Positions 46,662-55,259 of a stretch of DNA of 64,000 nt are shown piece after piece (the first letter of the stretch is position 1; every line of letters begins with the position of its first letter). Below the pieces are notes generated by a model. It was not told the origin of the DNA and did no database searches. It saw only the letters and a program-made list of their open reading frames with translations. The stretch covers positions 1,612,001-1,676,000 of the forward strand of contig NZ_CP066339.1 of assembly GCF_016406125.1 (NCBI RefSeq), written 5' to 3'. The DNA is from Alicyclobacillus sp. SO9 (GTDB lineage: Bacteria; Bacillota; Bacilli; Alicyclobacillales; Alicyclobacillaceae). The translations under genes were made by a program, and so were the position numbers.

Positions 46662-46686
46662 GATAAACAGGATTATCCTGTTTATC
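46662..46686. repeat. Perfect 11-bp inverted repeat
   Basis: GATAAACAGGA and TCCTGTTTATC flank TTA. It could be an operator or a short terminator; no gene assigned. Confidence 0.7.
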
Positions 46687-46759
46687 ATTATATTGAACCG
46701 ATGAACCTGCCTATACCATTAGTCTACTAGCGATCCTGTGACAAGCTTCGGAACCCCGG

Positions 46760-46797
46760 CCACGCCAAAAATACCCATTAGGGGTATTTTGGCGTGG
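46760..46797. repeat. Long hairpin, 17-bp arms
   Basis: CCACGCCAAAAATACCC pairs with GGGTATTTTGGCGTGG with one bulged base. It lies about 50 bp before the IS left end. Confidence 0.7.
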
Positions 46798-46847
46798 GTG
46801 ACCGCAATTTTCGGGGGTAACGGCAACTATATAGAGATTCCATAGAG

Positions 46848-48682
46848 ACTGTCGATGAACTAGATAGGATAAGAGTCTCCAATTTTTGAATTTAACTCGT
46901 TATATCTTGATATTTATCCATAATTCGCTTGTTTTCGTGTATAATTGAATTATCAAAAAACAAGCGGGAGTTGGAGATATGAGCGGGGTTAAGTACAAGA
47001 ACTTTGAGCAGGCTTCCTTCGAAGACCTAATGGTGTACTCGGCGATACCACCTCACCCATTCTGGGATATGGTGGCGAAACACATTGACTTTTCCTTCGC
47101 AAATAAGCTGTGTGCTCCTTTGTACTCGCCGCTCGGCCAGCACCCCTACGCCCCGTCGTTGAAACTGAAAATCCATCTCATACAGCGATACTACAATATT
47201 TCCGACCGAGAGATGGAATTAAAGATCGTCGGTGACATCTTTATCAAGCGATTCTTGGGTGTTCCGGTTTCGCTCGCCAAATTTGACCATAGCACAATTG
47301 CATTAGACAGGAGTCGACTTGGGGCGGACATATTTCATGCCTGTCATATGAACATCCTTGCTCAAGCCCTAAACCACGGTATGTGGGGCCAAGACGATGA
47401 CCGTTGGTTGGTGGATGCGTTCCACACCTATGCCAATGTTGCCGCGCCAAGTACATACGAGCTTATTCAACAGGCTGCCCAAAAGCTTGTACGTCACCTG
47501 AAACGTAGGAGCCCAGCACATTATGCACAACTGAAAGCAGACATGGATGTGGGGGTGTTCTTCCGCAAGCTCAAACGTGATGTTCGGGGGACTGAAAGGA
47601 ATCTCGCCTTCAGTAACCTATGCGTTTTAGGGTTTGGATTGGTGGCATGGATGAAACGCACAGAGGCTGACGAGGGGGTTACAAAATGGGAAGACCCCAG
47701 TGAACAGGAGACGGCAGAGCAACAATGCGAGGTGATGCTGCGCATTTTGCGTGAAAATGTGGACTCAAAGGAACAGGATGAGGACTCATCCGGTTCATCT
47801 GACAGCAGTGGACCACAGAATAGAGGCTTTCAATACGCTGAACTGGGTCAAAAGGAGAAACCCGCCGACCGCGTAGTCAGTGCCCATGACCCAGAGGTAC
47901 GTATAGGGCACAAATCCAAGAAGCTGGCGTTTCTGGGTGACAAGACGCAAGTAGTGGAATCTGCAAGCTCTCACTTAGTCCTCAATGCAGAGCCGATCCC
48001 TGGTAATGAAGCGGATGGGGTTACACTGGAAAACGTGGTGAAGACGGTCGTGGAGCAGTTCGACAAACGCCCCAAGGAAGTGGTGGCAGACGCAGCTTAC
48101 GGAAGCGGGGAGAATCGCGATAAACTTGTCAACGGGTTACACATTCATCTGACCGCACCATTGGCTAAAGTCACCAACCCTTCTGGCAAGGCATTTCGAA
48201 CGGAGGACTTCACATATTTACCGGAAGATGACGTGGTCGTGTGTCCTGAAGGGCAGAGATCGGTTCGCAGGACTCACATTAAGAAATCTAAGGGTTCGCA
48301 ATATGGATTTGCCGAACAAGTTTGTGGACAATGTTCTCTACGTGGGCAGTGTACCGACCATGCCAAAGGTCGCACTGTATTTGTAAGTGACTATTGGGCA
48401 CTGCTGCAAGAGGCAAAGAAGTATAATGCGAGCGCGCAAGGGCAAGAGGCGTTACGAGCTCGGTACGAAATTGAGCGCACCAATAACGAGATGAAACGCC
48501 ACCACGGGCTCGAAAGACCGCGAACCCGTGGCCGAAAGAAATTGCGAATTGACGTCAAAATTACGTCCATGGTCGTCAACGTCAAAGTCATGGTAAAGAC
48601 CCTGGTGGAACGTTGTAAACCGTTAGAGGCCCCCGTCTGCTCTTAGAAGAAAGCGAGAGTAAAAAATGGAGGGATTGACAGT
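46848..48682 (+). mobile_element. IS1182-type insertion sequence (ends tentative)
   Basis: Contains the IS1182 transposase. Candidate terminal repeats ACTGTCGAT (46848-46856) and ATTGACAGT (48674-48682) match in 8 of 9 positions as an inverted repeat; no clear target duplication is seen. The total of about 1.8 kb fits the family. The ends are uncertain. Confidence 0.55.
46979..48646 (+). CDS. IS1182 family transposase
   Basis: A 555-aa DDE transposase. The N-terminal DUF772-like region reads YAPSLKLKIHLIQRYYNISDREME; the DDE core includes WLVDAFHTYANVA, VVADAAYGSGENRD, and C-terminal RYEIERTNNEMKRHHGLERPRTRG with the catalytic Glu. A cysteine cluster (VCGQCSLRGQC) is also present. Full length with no frameshift, so it may be active. 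Confidence 0.92.
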   Translation: MSGVKYKNFEQASFEDLMVYSAIPPHPFWDMVAKHIDFSFANKLCAPLYSPLGQHPYAPSLKLKIHLIQRYYNISDREMELKIVGDIFIKRFLGVPVSLAKFDHSTIALDRSRLGADIFHACHMNILAQALNHGMWGQDDDRWLVDAFHTYANVAAPSTYELIQQAAQKLVRHLKRRSPAHYAQLKADMDVGVFFRKLKRDVRGTERNLAFSNLCVLGFGLVAWMKRTEADEGVTKWEDPSEQETAEQQCEVMLRILRENVDSKEQDEDSSGSSDSSGPQNRGFQYAELGQKEKPADRVVSAHDPEVRIGHKSKKLAFLGDKTQVVESASSHLVLNAEPIPGNEADGVTLENVVKTVVEQFDKRPKEVVADAAYGSGENRDKLVNGLHIHLTAPLAKVTNPSGKAFRTEDFTYLPEDDVVVCPEGQRSVRRTHIKKSKGSQYGFAEQVCGQCSLRGQCTDHAKGRTVFVSDYWALLQEAKKYNASAQGQEALRARYEIERTNNEMKRHHGLERPRTRGRKKLRIDVKITSMVVNVKVMVKTLVERCKPLEAPVCS

Positions 48683-49211
48683 GGAAATCCCACGATTTCT
48701 GTTACTGACAATCAAAATTATACCATTTGCATCCAATTCCTTTGAAAAAATTCCCTAACGAAGGAAAACAGGAGCCTTACAGCTCCTGTTAATAGACTGT
48801 CTCCCATAGGAGCTTATTTGCCGTTTTCTGTTCTGAAGCGCTTGAATAAGCTCCTGCGAGGAGCTTAAGTGGCACCCAGAGGTCTGTTTTGGGGTGAATT
48901 TGAGGGATTAAGCTCTTCTGGGGAGTCTATTTTATAAGAGGAACTCTCTAAATCCGAATAAGCTCTTTTGGGGCTCTTATTTTAGCCAACCGGTCAGCCA
49001 GCCGGCCAGCCAGTCCTCAGCCGGTCAGCCTCGCCAGCAGCTTGCTGGTCACAGCTTTCGCGGGGCCATGTGCTGCTTTGGTTAATGCCGTGATTGAAAT
49101 GATTTAAATGATTGAACAGAAGCCATGAACGCAGTAGGTATTTCCGAAGGGACGTAGGTGTTTCCAAATGGATGTAGTTATTTCCGAATGGAAGTAAGTA
49201 TTTCTGTAAAT
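48647..49211. other. 565-bp repeat-rich intergenic region
   Basis: No gene supported. It holds the IS right end, a hairpin at 48767-48790, an inverted pair GGAGCTTATT/AATAAGCTCC near 48810-48857, several further AAGCTCYT words, a CCGGTCAGCC-rich stretch near 48990-49040, and a 20-bp tandem repeat from 49134. Confidence 0.6.
48767..48790 (-). terminator. Terminator-like hairpin, minus strand
   Basis: AACAGGAGC and GCTCCTGTT are perfect arms; on the minus strand TTTTCC follows. It could end transcripts of the deacetylase gene 420 bp upstream. Confidence 0.5.
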
Positions 49212-49213
49212 TC
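49134..49213. repeat. 20-bp tandem repeat, four copies, at the deacetylase 3' end
   Basis: Unit GTAGGTATTTCCGAATGGAA (consensus) at 49134, 49154, 49174 and 49194, the last degenerate and overlapping the deacetylase stop codon. Confidence 0.85.
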
Positions 49214-49928
49214 ATGCTTTCTGAGTCCGCTTTGAAGCTTGATACAGAATGCCGGGCAATTTCTTTGAGGTGATTGGTAAGGTGGAAAATACATAACCTT
49301 TGCTTCGATAATAGTGAATGATGTTCGGCAATGCCTGGATTGTATAACGACTATTAGAAACGCCGTCATGGAACAGCACAATGGAGTTAGGTCGAGCATG
49401 CTGTGTTACATTGTCATAGATTTTCTGTGATGAAGCTGTTTTCCAGTCTTCAGAGTCAACTGTCCACAGCGCTATGCGGTGTCCGTGAGCTAAAATGTGC
49501 TTGATTTCTGACTCATTAATCACTCCTCCAGGAGGTCTGTAGTACAATGGCTTCTTGTGACATATTTTTTCGATGATCTTATCTGTCTTTATGATGTCTG
49601 ATACTGTAGGTTGAGTTTCTTGATTCGGAAATTCAAAAGATGGGTGAATAAATCCATGGTTCCCGATTTCATGTCCTTCGTTGGACATCCTTTTTATAAT
49701 TCCAGGCAGTTCCAACACTCGATTACCAATAACAAAGAACGTTGCTTTCGCATGTTCTCGCTGCAGGATATCAAGTATTTTGGGGGTATAAATAAAACCG
49801 GGCCCGTCGTCAAAGGTTAAGTAAAGCACTTTGGGAACGCGATCATTGGCCTTGGCAGGTTGTGCCACAAAATAAACCAATAAAAGACTCGTTGTGAAAG
49901 TGATACACATTAATTTGAACCGATTCAT
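49212..49928 (-). CDS. Secreted polysaccharide deacetylase (NodB domain)
   Basis: A 238-aa protein with a signal peptide (about 1-28, cleaved near AKA-ND). The NodB domain has LTFDDGPG (catalytic Asp and metal Asp), HEIGNHGFIHPSF (two metal His), YRPPGG, LWTVDSEDW and VLFHDG. It removes N-acetyl groups from a cell-wall or spore polysaccharide. PdaA/PdaB-type enzymes are common next to sporulation genes; it lies just downstream of sigK on the same strand. Exact substrate unknown. Confidence 0.9.
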   Translation of the reverse strand: MNRFKLMCITFTTSLLLVYFVAQPAKANDRVPKVLYLTFDDGPGFIYTPKILDILQREHAKATFFVIGNRVLELPGIIKRMSNEGHEIGNHGFIHPSFEFPNQETQPTVSDIIKTDKIIEKICHKKPLYYRPPGGVINESEIKHILAHGHRIALWTVDSEDWKTASSQKIYDNVTQHARPNSIVLFHDGVSNSRYTIQALPNIIHYYRSKGYVFSTLPITSKKLPGILYQASKRTQKA

Positions 49929-50060
49929 TATGAAGAGCCCCTTATTTCGTTTTACGAAACTTAGTTTGGATTAAAGTCCGCTGTTTTATGAGAGGGGCGC
50001 TTCTAATTCGTGATTTGTGGTGTGAGGCTAATATGGGTGTAAAGAATATGAGCAAGATGA

Positions 50061-50091
50061 GGCAGGGTACCCGCTGATAGGGTACCCTGCC
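50061..50091. terminator. Hairpin downstream of sigK
   Basis: GGCAGGGTACCC and GGGTACCCTGCC are perfect 12-bp arms around GCTGATA. It separates sigK from the deacetylase gene. Confidence 0.75.
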
Positions 50092-50147
50092 ATGTCTTTG
50101 AGGCTTGTTGAGCGGCCGAAAGACGAGATGACATTGACACAAAACTT

Positions 50148-50179
50148 TGCTGTGGCTCGATTATGCTGTGGCTCGATTA
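50148..50179. repeat. 16-bp tandem duplication at the sigK stop codon
   Basis: TGCTGTGGCTCGATTA occurs twice in tandem; the second copy contains the sigK stop codon. Confidence 0.9.
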
Positions 50180-50593
50180 TGGTGTGTCTTGATTCTTCGG
50201 CCGGTACACAAACGGTTTTCGCTTGCGTTCACCTGCATAGGCTTGGTGGAACATCTTGAGCAGGGCCCGTTTTTCTAAGCGAGACACATAAGAACGGGAT
50301 ATCTTTAAATAATCGGCCACTTCATTCTGTGTCCAGTCCTTCCCGTCCTTTAAGCCAAAGCGAAGCTCAATGACGGTTCGTTCGCGGCCGTCAAGGACGT
50401 TCATCAATTTGTGCATATTGCCAATTTCAATTCTTTTATTGACTTCGTTCTCCGTCTGGTCTGCGTCGGACCCAAGAATATCAGATATGGTGATTTCGTT
50501 GCCTTCCTTATCGGTGCCAATTGGGCTGTAGAGAGAAATATCCTTTTTGGTTTTCTTTTGAGTACGTAGTTGCATTAGGATCTCATTCTGAAT
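50177..50593 (-). pseudogene. sigK: sigK 3' part (regions 2.4-4), separated by the skin element
   Basis: Codons from IQNEILMQLRTQKKTKKD to the stop encode sigma-K regions 2 (end), 3 and 4, including the helix-turn-helix WTQNEVADYLKISRSYVSRL. This corresponds to the classical spoIIIC fragment. The open frame continues 15 codons into element DNA, which is not sigK. Joined at the core to 55272-55616 it gives a 247-aa sigma factor (Bacillus subtilis SigK, 241). Sigma-K drives late mother-cell transcription in sporulation. Confidence 0.95.
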
Positions 50594-50603
50594 GTCAGAA
50601 GGC
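50581..50603. other. Left attachment site of the sigK element
   Basis: Core TCTCATTCTGAATG at 50581-50594 is repeated at 55277-55290. The arm TGAATGTCAGAAGGC (50589-50603) is the inverted partner of 55260-55274 (14 of 15 bases). Confidence 0.92.
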
Positions 50604-50679
50604 AGCGTAATAAATCTCCAATTGCATTGATAGGACAATCCCGTACTTGCGTAAAGTTTCTCTGAGGGGGAACTTCCGG

Positions 50680-50868
50680 GTGAAACTAACGATTCACGAA
50701 GGTGCAGGTGCGGACGAGTCGCGGCGAAACTTCTTTAAGCTGTTGCTTGACATGTACGAGAAGGGGATGCTGACTTCTCATGATAGCGATTTATGCGAGA
50801 GTATCCACGGAGGAACAGGCGAAACACGGATTCAGTCTGAACGACCAGATTCGGGAGGGGAGACGTAA
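50680..50868 (+). CDS. Small ORF overlapping the SpoIVCA-like recombinase (candidate directionality factor)
   Basis: A 62-aa frame with GTG at 50680, nine bases after GAGGGGG. The first 30 residues look protein-like (VKLTIHEGAGADESRRNF, then a Leu-rich helix); the last 30 overlap the recombinase frame. The layout, a good ribosome site just inside the left att site, supports expression. In C. difficile, skin excision needs a small factor encoded in the element; whether this ORF is its equivalent is inference. Confidence 0.5.
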   Translation: MKLTIHEGAGADESRRNFFKLLLDMYEKGMLTSHDSDLCESIHGGTGETRIQSERPDSGGET

Positions 50869-52333
50869 AGCGGAGGCACTGTCCGGTGAACTTGTGGAGT
50901 ATGTAGATGAGGGCGTTTCGGGTGAGCTCTTGGACCGACCGGCCTTGTCCAAGCTTCGTCAGGATTTGCATCGAGGTCTGATTGACACGGTCATTTGTCT
51001 TGACCCAGACAGGCTCTCTCGCAAGTTGATGAATCAGTTGATTCTCTCCGATGAAATTGAATCGCGTGCCAATTTGATGTTCGTGAACGGGGATTATGCT
51101 CATACACCTGAAGGGCAGCTCTTCTATCAGATGCGAGGAGCTATCAGCCAGTTCGAGAAGGCGAAAATCAATGAGAGAATGTCGCGTGGCCGACGGGAGA
51201 AAGCTCGTCAAGGCCGGGTGCTGCGTGACTTTCATATTTATGGATACGATTATCAGCAGACTACTGGACAATTCGTGGTGAACCCAAGAGAGGCATCTGT
51301 CGTACAACTGATTTTCAACTTGTTTACGAAACCGCCGGCAGATGTGCAAGGAATCAGTGGAATTGCGAACTATTTGAACCGCAGGGGCATCTTGGCGAAG
51401 CGCGGCGGTCCGTTTCACCGCCAGGTTGTACGTCAGATGTTGATGAATCGGGCCTACATTGGAGAGTTTTATCAAAACAAATGGAACACGGAAGGAATGT
51501 TCGCAAACAAGTATAAGAAGCCCGATGAACGTGTCCGTCAAAAGAAGAGACCTAAAGAGGAATGGATTAAGCTTCCCATACCAGCCATTATTACTGATGA
51601 GCAGTTCTATCATGCGAGTCGATTGCTGGAGCAAGCGAGACGGCGTTTTGCCGGGATCAGTCGCCACGTATACATCCTAAGCGGACTGCTTGTATGCGGT
51701 GATTGTGGAAATACATTGATGGGTCGGAAAGTGCGAAACTGGGGAAAAGAGGTCTATGTATACACAGATAGAAAGAGCGGATCAGCAGTACGGACAGAGA
51801 ATCTAGGCTGTGGCACAGTTCTTCCCTGCACTACTCTCGACGACATCGTCTGGGATGAGGTGATAAACTGGGTAGGGCTGAAGACAATGAACGGAACAGA
51901 ATTGAAGGCAACGAACGGAACAGCCGATGAGGCTGTCTTATGGGAGGACCTTGAATCTTCTCGCCACGAGATTGAGGAACAAATCCAGCGGATAAACCAT
52001 GATTTGCAGCGGACGCAACTTGCTACGGAGCGTCTGTTGTCATTTCTGTATGACCCGGACTTGGACAGCGAAGCAGTGCGCAGAAAATTGAAGGAGTTCA
52101 AAGTGCAATACCAAAAGTTGCTTGACCAAAAGACAACTCTAGAGTTAGACCTGAAGACCTCACATGCTGCGACAAGTGAGGAGCGCCGCCGTACTATGGA
52201 ACAGATTTGGCGGCGCCTCAGGGCACCTGATGAGGCGATAAATCCGGAACACAAACGCCAACTGGTCCGAACCGTTGTCAAGAACATCTACATTTCAAAT
52301 GGAGGGGAGGCGGTGGATATCTACACATTCTGA
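50780..52333 (+). CDS. spoIVCA: SpoIVCA-like serine recombinase of the sigK element
   Basis: A 517-aa large serine recombinase. MIAIYARVSTEEQA with catalytic Ser9, YVDEGVSGELLDRPAL, DPDRLSRKLMNQLILSDE and GQLFYQMRGAISQFEKAKI are very close in wording to SpoIVCA of Bacillus subtilis; HRQVVRQMLMNRAYIGE and the ribbon CGDCGNTLMG follow, then a coiled coil (about 390-470). In Bacillus the gene is turned on by sigma-E in the mother cell. The ATG at 50780 has only a distant AAGGGGA, and translation may be coupled to the small ORF that overlaps it. Confidence 0.95.
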   Translation: MIAIYARVSTEEQAKHGFSLNDQIREGRRKAEALSGELVEYVDEGVSGELLDRPALSKLRQDLHRGLIDTVICLDPDRLSRKLMNQLILSDEIESRANLMFVNGDYAHTPEGQLFYQMRGAISQFEKAKINERMSRGRREKARQGRVLRDFHIYGYDYQQTTGQFVVNPREASVVQLIFNLFTKPPADVQGISGIANYLNRRGILAKRGGPFHRQVVRQMLMNRAYIGEFYQNKWNTEGMFANKYKKPDERVRQKKRPKEEWIKLPIPAIITDEQFYHASRLLEQARRRFAGISRHVYILSGLLVCGDCGNTLMGRKVRNWGKEVYVYTDRKSGSAVRTENLGCGTVLPCTTLDDIVWDEVINWVGLKTMNGTELKATNGTADEAVLWEDLESSRHEIEEQIQRINHDLQRTQLATERLLSFLYDPDLDSEAVRRKLKEFKVQYQKLLDQKTTLELDLKTSHAATSEERRRTMEQIWRRLRAPDEAINPEHKRQLVRTVVKNIYISNGGEAVDIYTF

Positions 52334-52340
52334 CAGTGGT

Positions 52341-52430
52341 TGCAGTTACCATCATAACCGCCGCTGTTACCATCCATATCCCCGCCGCAGTGATCGTTCA
52401 TATGACGGCTGCAGTTACCATTCACATGAG
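52341..52430. repeat. Degenerate 21-24-bp tandem repeats after the recombinase
   Basis: Four copies of a unit with GCAGTTACCATYCAT (starts near 52342, 52363, 52387, 52411). They fill the gap between the convergent recombinase and rhodanese/MBL genes and may include their terminators, though no stem with T-run is clear. Confidence 0.65.
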
Positions 52431-52439
52431 CTCATCACG

Positions 52440-53564
52440 CTAGTGCTTGACAGCACAACGATTTGGACCTATTTCCAGTTCTGATTCCTCGTCCGCGGAG
52501 ACTTGTTTATGATCCCGGTTGATGGAGATGATGGTTTCGTGATTTGGGGGTGTAACACCTGTATTGCCAACGGCAATCTGAACGAACACATCTTTGTCGG
52601 TCAGGTGCAGCATTGGATTCTTAGACCGAATTTCGCTTAGCGGTTCCCCTACATAGCCAGAGGAGTTGATTTCCCGAAAATCCGAATAATGACCTGGTAG
52701 TATCATCAATTGGTCAGACCAGTTCGCAATTGTTCTGCGAAGGGTCGCAAACATTTCTTCGGCCATCTCCCTGGCTCTTCCTTTTAAGTCTGAGCGCCCC
52801 AGACCGCTCACGAAAAGCGTGTCACCGGACAGTATATATTTCTCGTTAATTAGAAAGCATGTACTCGCTGCTGTATGACCGGGAGTACGAATACTTTTAA
52901 TTCGCACATTGTCTTGCCCAAGGGAAAACGTCTTGTCATTTGGCACTGGGTTGAACGAAAAATTGGCGTCCTTGGCTTCTTCCGCTGCTATGAAGTAATT
53001 TGCCCCTGCTTGTTGTGCAAGCCTTGGCCCTCCTGAAATATGATCGGCGTGCAGGTGTGTATCAAATACAGATTTAATGTGCAGATTTAGTTGACGTGCA
53101 AAATCCAGATATTTGTCTGTATGACGCCCAGCGTCAAAGACAGCGGCATCCTTGCCGTCCGTGACGATATATGATAAACACCCCTTGGCCAATCGCATTA
53201 CCTGGTAGATGGCAAAGCTGCTCGATGTAACGACAGGAAGCAACTCGTAAAATTCTGACCAGGCAGTCATGCCTCCGCTCAGAAACACGGCCTTGTAACC
53301 CTTATTTTCAAGCAACTCCGCAGCTTCTTGAGCAGAAATACCTTTGGCACAAACTGTAACGACTTCACGGTCTTTCGGGATTGCAGAAAAGGCCTCAACG
53401 CCATAGTGTCTCAACTTGCTGTTTTGGATATTTATGGATTGGACTTTCTCCCCTTCGATTTTCCAATCAGCGTAGGCATCTGCAGCTCGTACATCAAGCA
53501 CCACAGCCCCCTCTTCAGAATCCATCCGTTCTTTTAGCTGTTCAGGCGTGATGGATTTCGGCAT
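52440..53564 (-). CDS. Rhodanese/metallo-beta-lactamase fusion, persulfide dioxygenase-like
   Basis: A 374-aa two-domain protein. N-terminal rhodanese domain (about 5-110) with catalytic Cys72 in VCAKGISAQEA; C-terminal MBL domain with metal site THLHADH (169-175), TPGHTAAS, LSGDTLFVSGLGRSD and LPGHYSD, as in ETHE1-type glutathione or CoA persulfide dioxygenases. The family handles sulfane sulfur. The ATG at 53564 follows AAAGGAGTG; the longer open frame has none. It is cargo of the sigK element and would be lost from the mother-cell chromosome after excision. Confidence 0.85.
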   Translation of the reverse strand: MPKSITPEQLKERMDSEEGAVVLDVRAADAYADWKIEGEKVQSINIQNSKLRHYGVEAFSAIPKDREVVTVCAKGISAQEAAELLENKGYKAVFLSGGMTAWSEFYELLPVVTSSSFAIYQVMRLAKGCLSYIVTDGKDAAVFDAGRHTDKYLDFARQLNLHIKSVFDTHLHADHISGGPRLAQQAGANYFIAAEEAKDANFSFNPVPNDKTFSLGQDNVRIKSIRTPGHTAASTCFLINEKYILSGDTLFVSGLGRSDLKGRAREMAEEMFATLRRTIANWSDQLMILPGHYSDFREINSSGYVGEPLSEIRSKNPMLHLTDKDVFVQIAVGNTGVTPPNHETIISINRDHKQVSADEESELEIGPNRCAVKH

Positions 53565-53808
53565 TCGGCTCACTCCTTTGTGAATCACTAAACAAGAATT
53601 CAAGTAGTTCCTTCGTAGCCTGTCCAAAACACAGGAATAGCCATTCAGGAAAGAATGGGTGCGAAGCAAATAAATTAAAGCAAGGGCGAGTGGAGAAGGG
53701 GGACTCGAAGCAGCTGCATTAGAAGCAGACAAATGAAATGAAAGGTGCATACACAATTCTACCCAAGAATTGTGTATGCACGAATGCAGCGGGTGCCAGG
53801 CACATCGG

Positions 53809-54165
53809 TTAACTGGAGTGTTTTTTCATATACGAAGCTAAGTCTGTTTTAAAATCATCGACACTGAAGTCATATTTGTTTGCAGCATCCTTTAATGTGG
53901 TGGATGCTTTCGTTTCAGTTGGCAACTTGGCAATTGTGTACAACTGGTCAATGGATACATGGGTGTGTTTTGAGACTTCTTCGAAGGTCATCCATCCCTT
54001 GATGTCCGTCTCGACTTGCTCCGTAGAGATTTGCTGTTCAGCAGGCACGGCGGGCACTCGTGTGATCCATGTACCGGTAAGCATTGCGGCTAAGATTGTG
54101 CCCCAGAACGTAATTAGGACCAGCACCATATAACCGTAGGGAGAAATTTTGATTTTAGGAATCAA
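53809..54165 (-). CDS. Small single-pass membrane protein with polyferredoxin
   Basis: A 118-aa protein: short cytosolic start, one membrane helix (about 11-31), then an external domain with MTFEEVSKHTHVSIDQLYTIAKLP, resembling a small helical module, and a C-terminal helix. TTG start 6 bp after the stop of the polyferredoxin gene with GGAGATG upstream, so the two are a unit. No family named. It may be a subunit or stabiliser of the redox protein (inference). Confidence 0.7.
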   Translation of the reverse strand: MIPKIKISPYGYMVLVLITFWGTILAAMLTGTWITRVPAVPAEQQISTEQVETDIKGWMTFEEVSKHTHVSIDQLYTIAKLPTETKASTTLKDAANKYDFSVDDFKTDLASYMKKHSS

Positions 54166-54171
54166 TGGTCT

Positions 54172-54993
54172 TCATCTCCGTTTCGTCTCCAACGAGAGCG
54201 CGCCATCTAACGGGCACGACTGGATGCAGTTCAGGCACTTAATACATTGTCCGTCACTGAGGACATTTGCTTGAGCCACATTCAGTCCCATGGGGCAGGA
54301 GCGGTTGCAAAGGTTGCATGATTTACACGAGTCGGGATTTCTCTTGAGTTTAAACAAGCTCAATCTGGAAAACAGTGAGAAGAAGGCCCCAAGAGGGCAG
54401 AGGTACTTACACCAAAACCGTTCCGACAGAATTGACAGGACAACGAATCCGGCAATCAGGAAGATTGGCAGCAGGGTTTCGAAGGAGAAGTGAAATATCG
54501 CTTTAAAAGGGTCGTAATCTGCAAACCAGAGTGAACCAAGTCGTATTGTGAAATACAAAATTAACAACAGAGAAGCAAAGCGTAAGTGGCGCAAGTATTT
54601 GTCCAAACGGGGACTGGGCAAAAAAGTTCTGCCAAAGATTTTCTTTCCGAATCCCGCCAGCACATCTTGAATCGTTCCAAGAGGGCAAATCCAGCTGCAA
54701 AAACTGGCACCTGTAAGGAGGGTCAAAAGCACAACTGAGACTAGAAGGACAATGTTGGAGAGGTTGGTTTTTGCCAAAAATGTACCGGTGGTGATGAATG
54801 TCCAGAATGTTTCGAGACCTCCAAAGACGCAATAGCTGTCGATGGGTGCAGACCCGCGGGGGCCCCCTCCCGTGGCCTGGTGACGAAGTCCCAGGTAAGC
54901 AATAACCAGGACTACAATCCCTTGGGAGACGTACCGCAGCAAGCGTAAACGTCTGGACGGGTGGAGCATGTGTGTCCGTTTCACTGGCATCAT
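54172..54993 (-). CDS. NapH/YccM-like membrane polyferredoxin
   Basis: A protein of about 273 aa with several membrane helices and cysteine motifs: GASFCSWICPLGTIQD, WCKYLCPLGAFFS, then two 4Fe-4S clusters CKSCNLCNRSCP and CIKCLNCIQSCP near the C-terminus. Such proteins pass electrons between the quinone pool and periplasmic or cytosolic partners. The start is uncertain: ATG 54993 or 54990, GTG 54984, or a TTG at 55068. It is cargo of the sigK element, on the same strand as the persulfide dioxygenase-like gene. Confidence 0.85.
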   Translation of the reverse strand: MMPVKRTHMLHPSRRLRLLRYVSQGIVVLVIAYLGLRHQATGGGPRGSAPIDSYCVFGGLETFWTFITTGTFLAKTNLSNIVLLVSVVLLTLLTGASFCSWICPLGTIQDVLAGFGKKIFGRTFLPSPRLDKYLRHLRFASLLLILYFTIRLGSLWFADYDPFKAIFHFSFETLLPIFLIAGFVVLSILSERFWCKYLCPLGAFFSLFSRLSLFKLKRNPDSCKSCNLCNRSCPMGLNVAQANVLSDGQCIKCLNCIQSCPLDGALSLETKRR

Positions 54994-55259
54994 CCCTTGC
55001 GATTCAGTTTTCACAATATCACGATGACTGCTCCGACGTGTGTCAGTAGGCGTTTCCAGGAATGTCAACTGGGTTGGTAAGATAATTATCAGATAAATAC
55101 GCTGGCAATGGCAGATGAAATGGCACTACAATCCGAAATACCCTGGATGGTATTTTCTTGCCTTATTAACTATATTGTTTAGTCTCTGTGATGGATTTTG
55201 TTTATTTTTCATTTGCGCTGGGAATGTAAGGTTAAGAAGATATCCAATATGTTCCGAAT

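Larger units (their letters stand above)
46290..46978. other. 689-bp intergenic region with two hairpins and IS left end
   Basis: No supported gene. It holds the promoter region of yknW (AT-rich, minus strand), the perfect dyad at 46662-46686, the long hairpin at 46760-46797, and from about 46848 the left part of the IS, with a TATAAT box at 46940-46945 before the transposase. Confidence 0.5.

Noticed and set aside
52341-52430. Small repeat-coded peptide gene
   Set aside because: Several frames give repetitive peptides, as expected for any tandem repeat of this length; no ribosome site.
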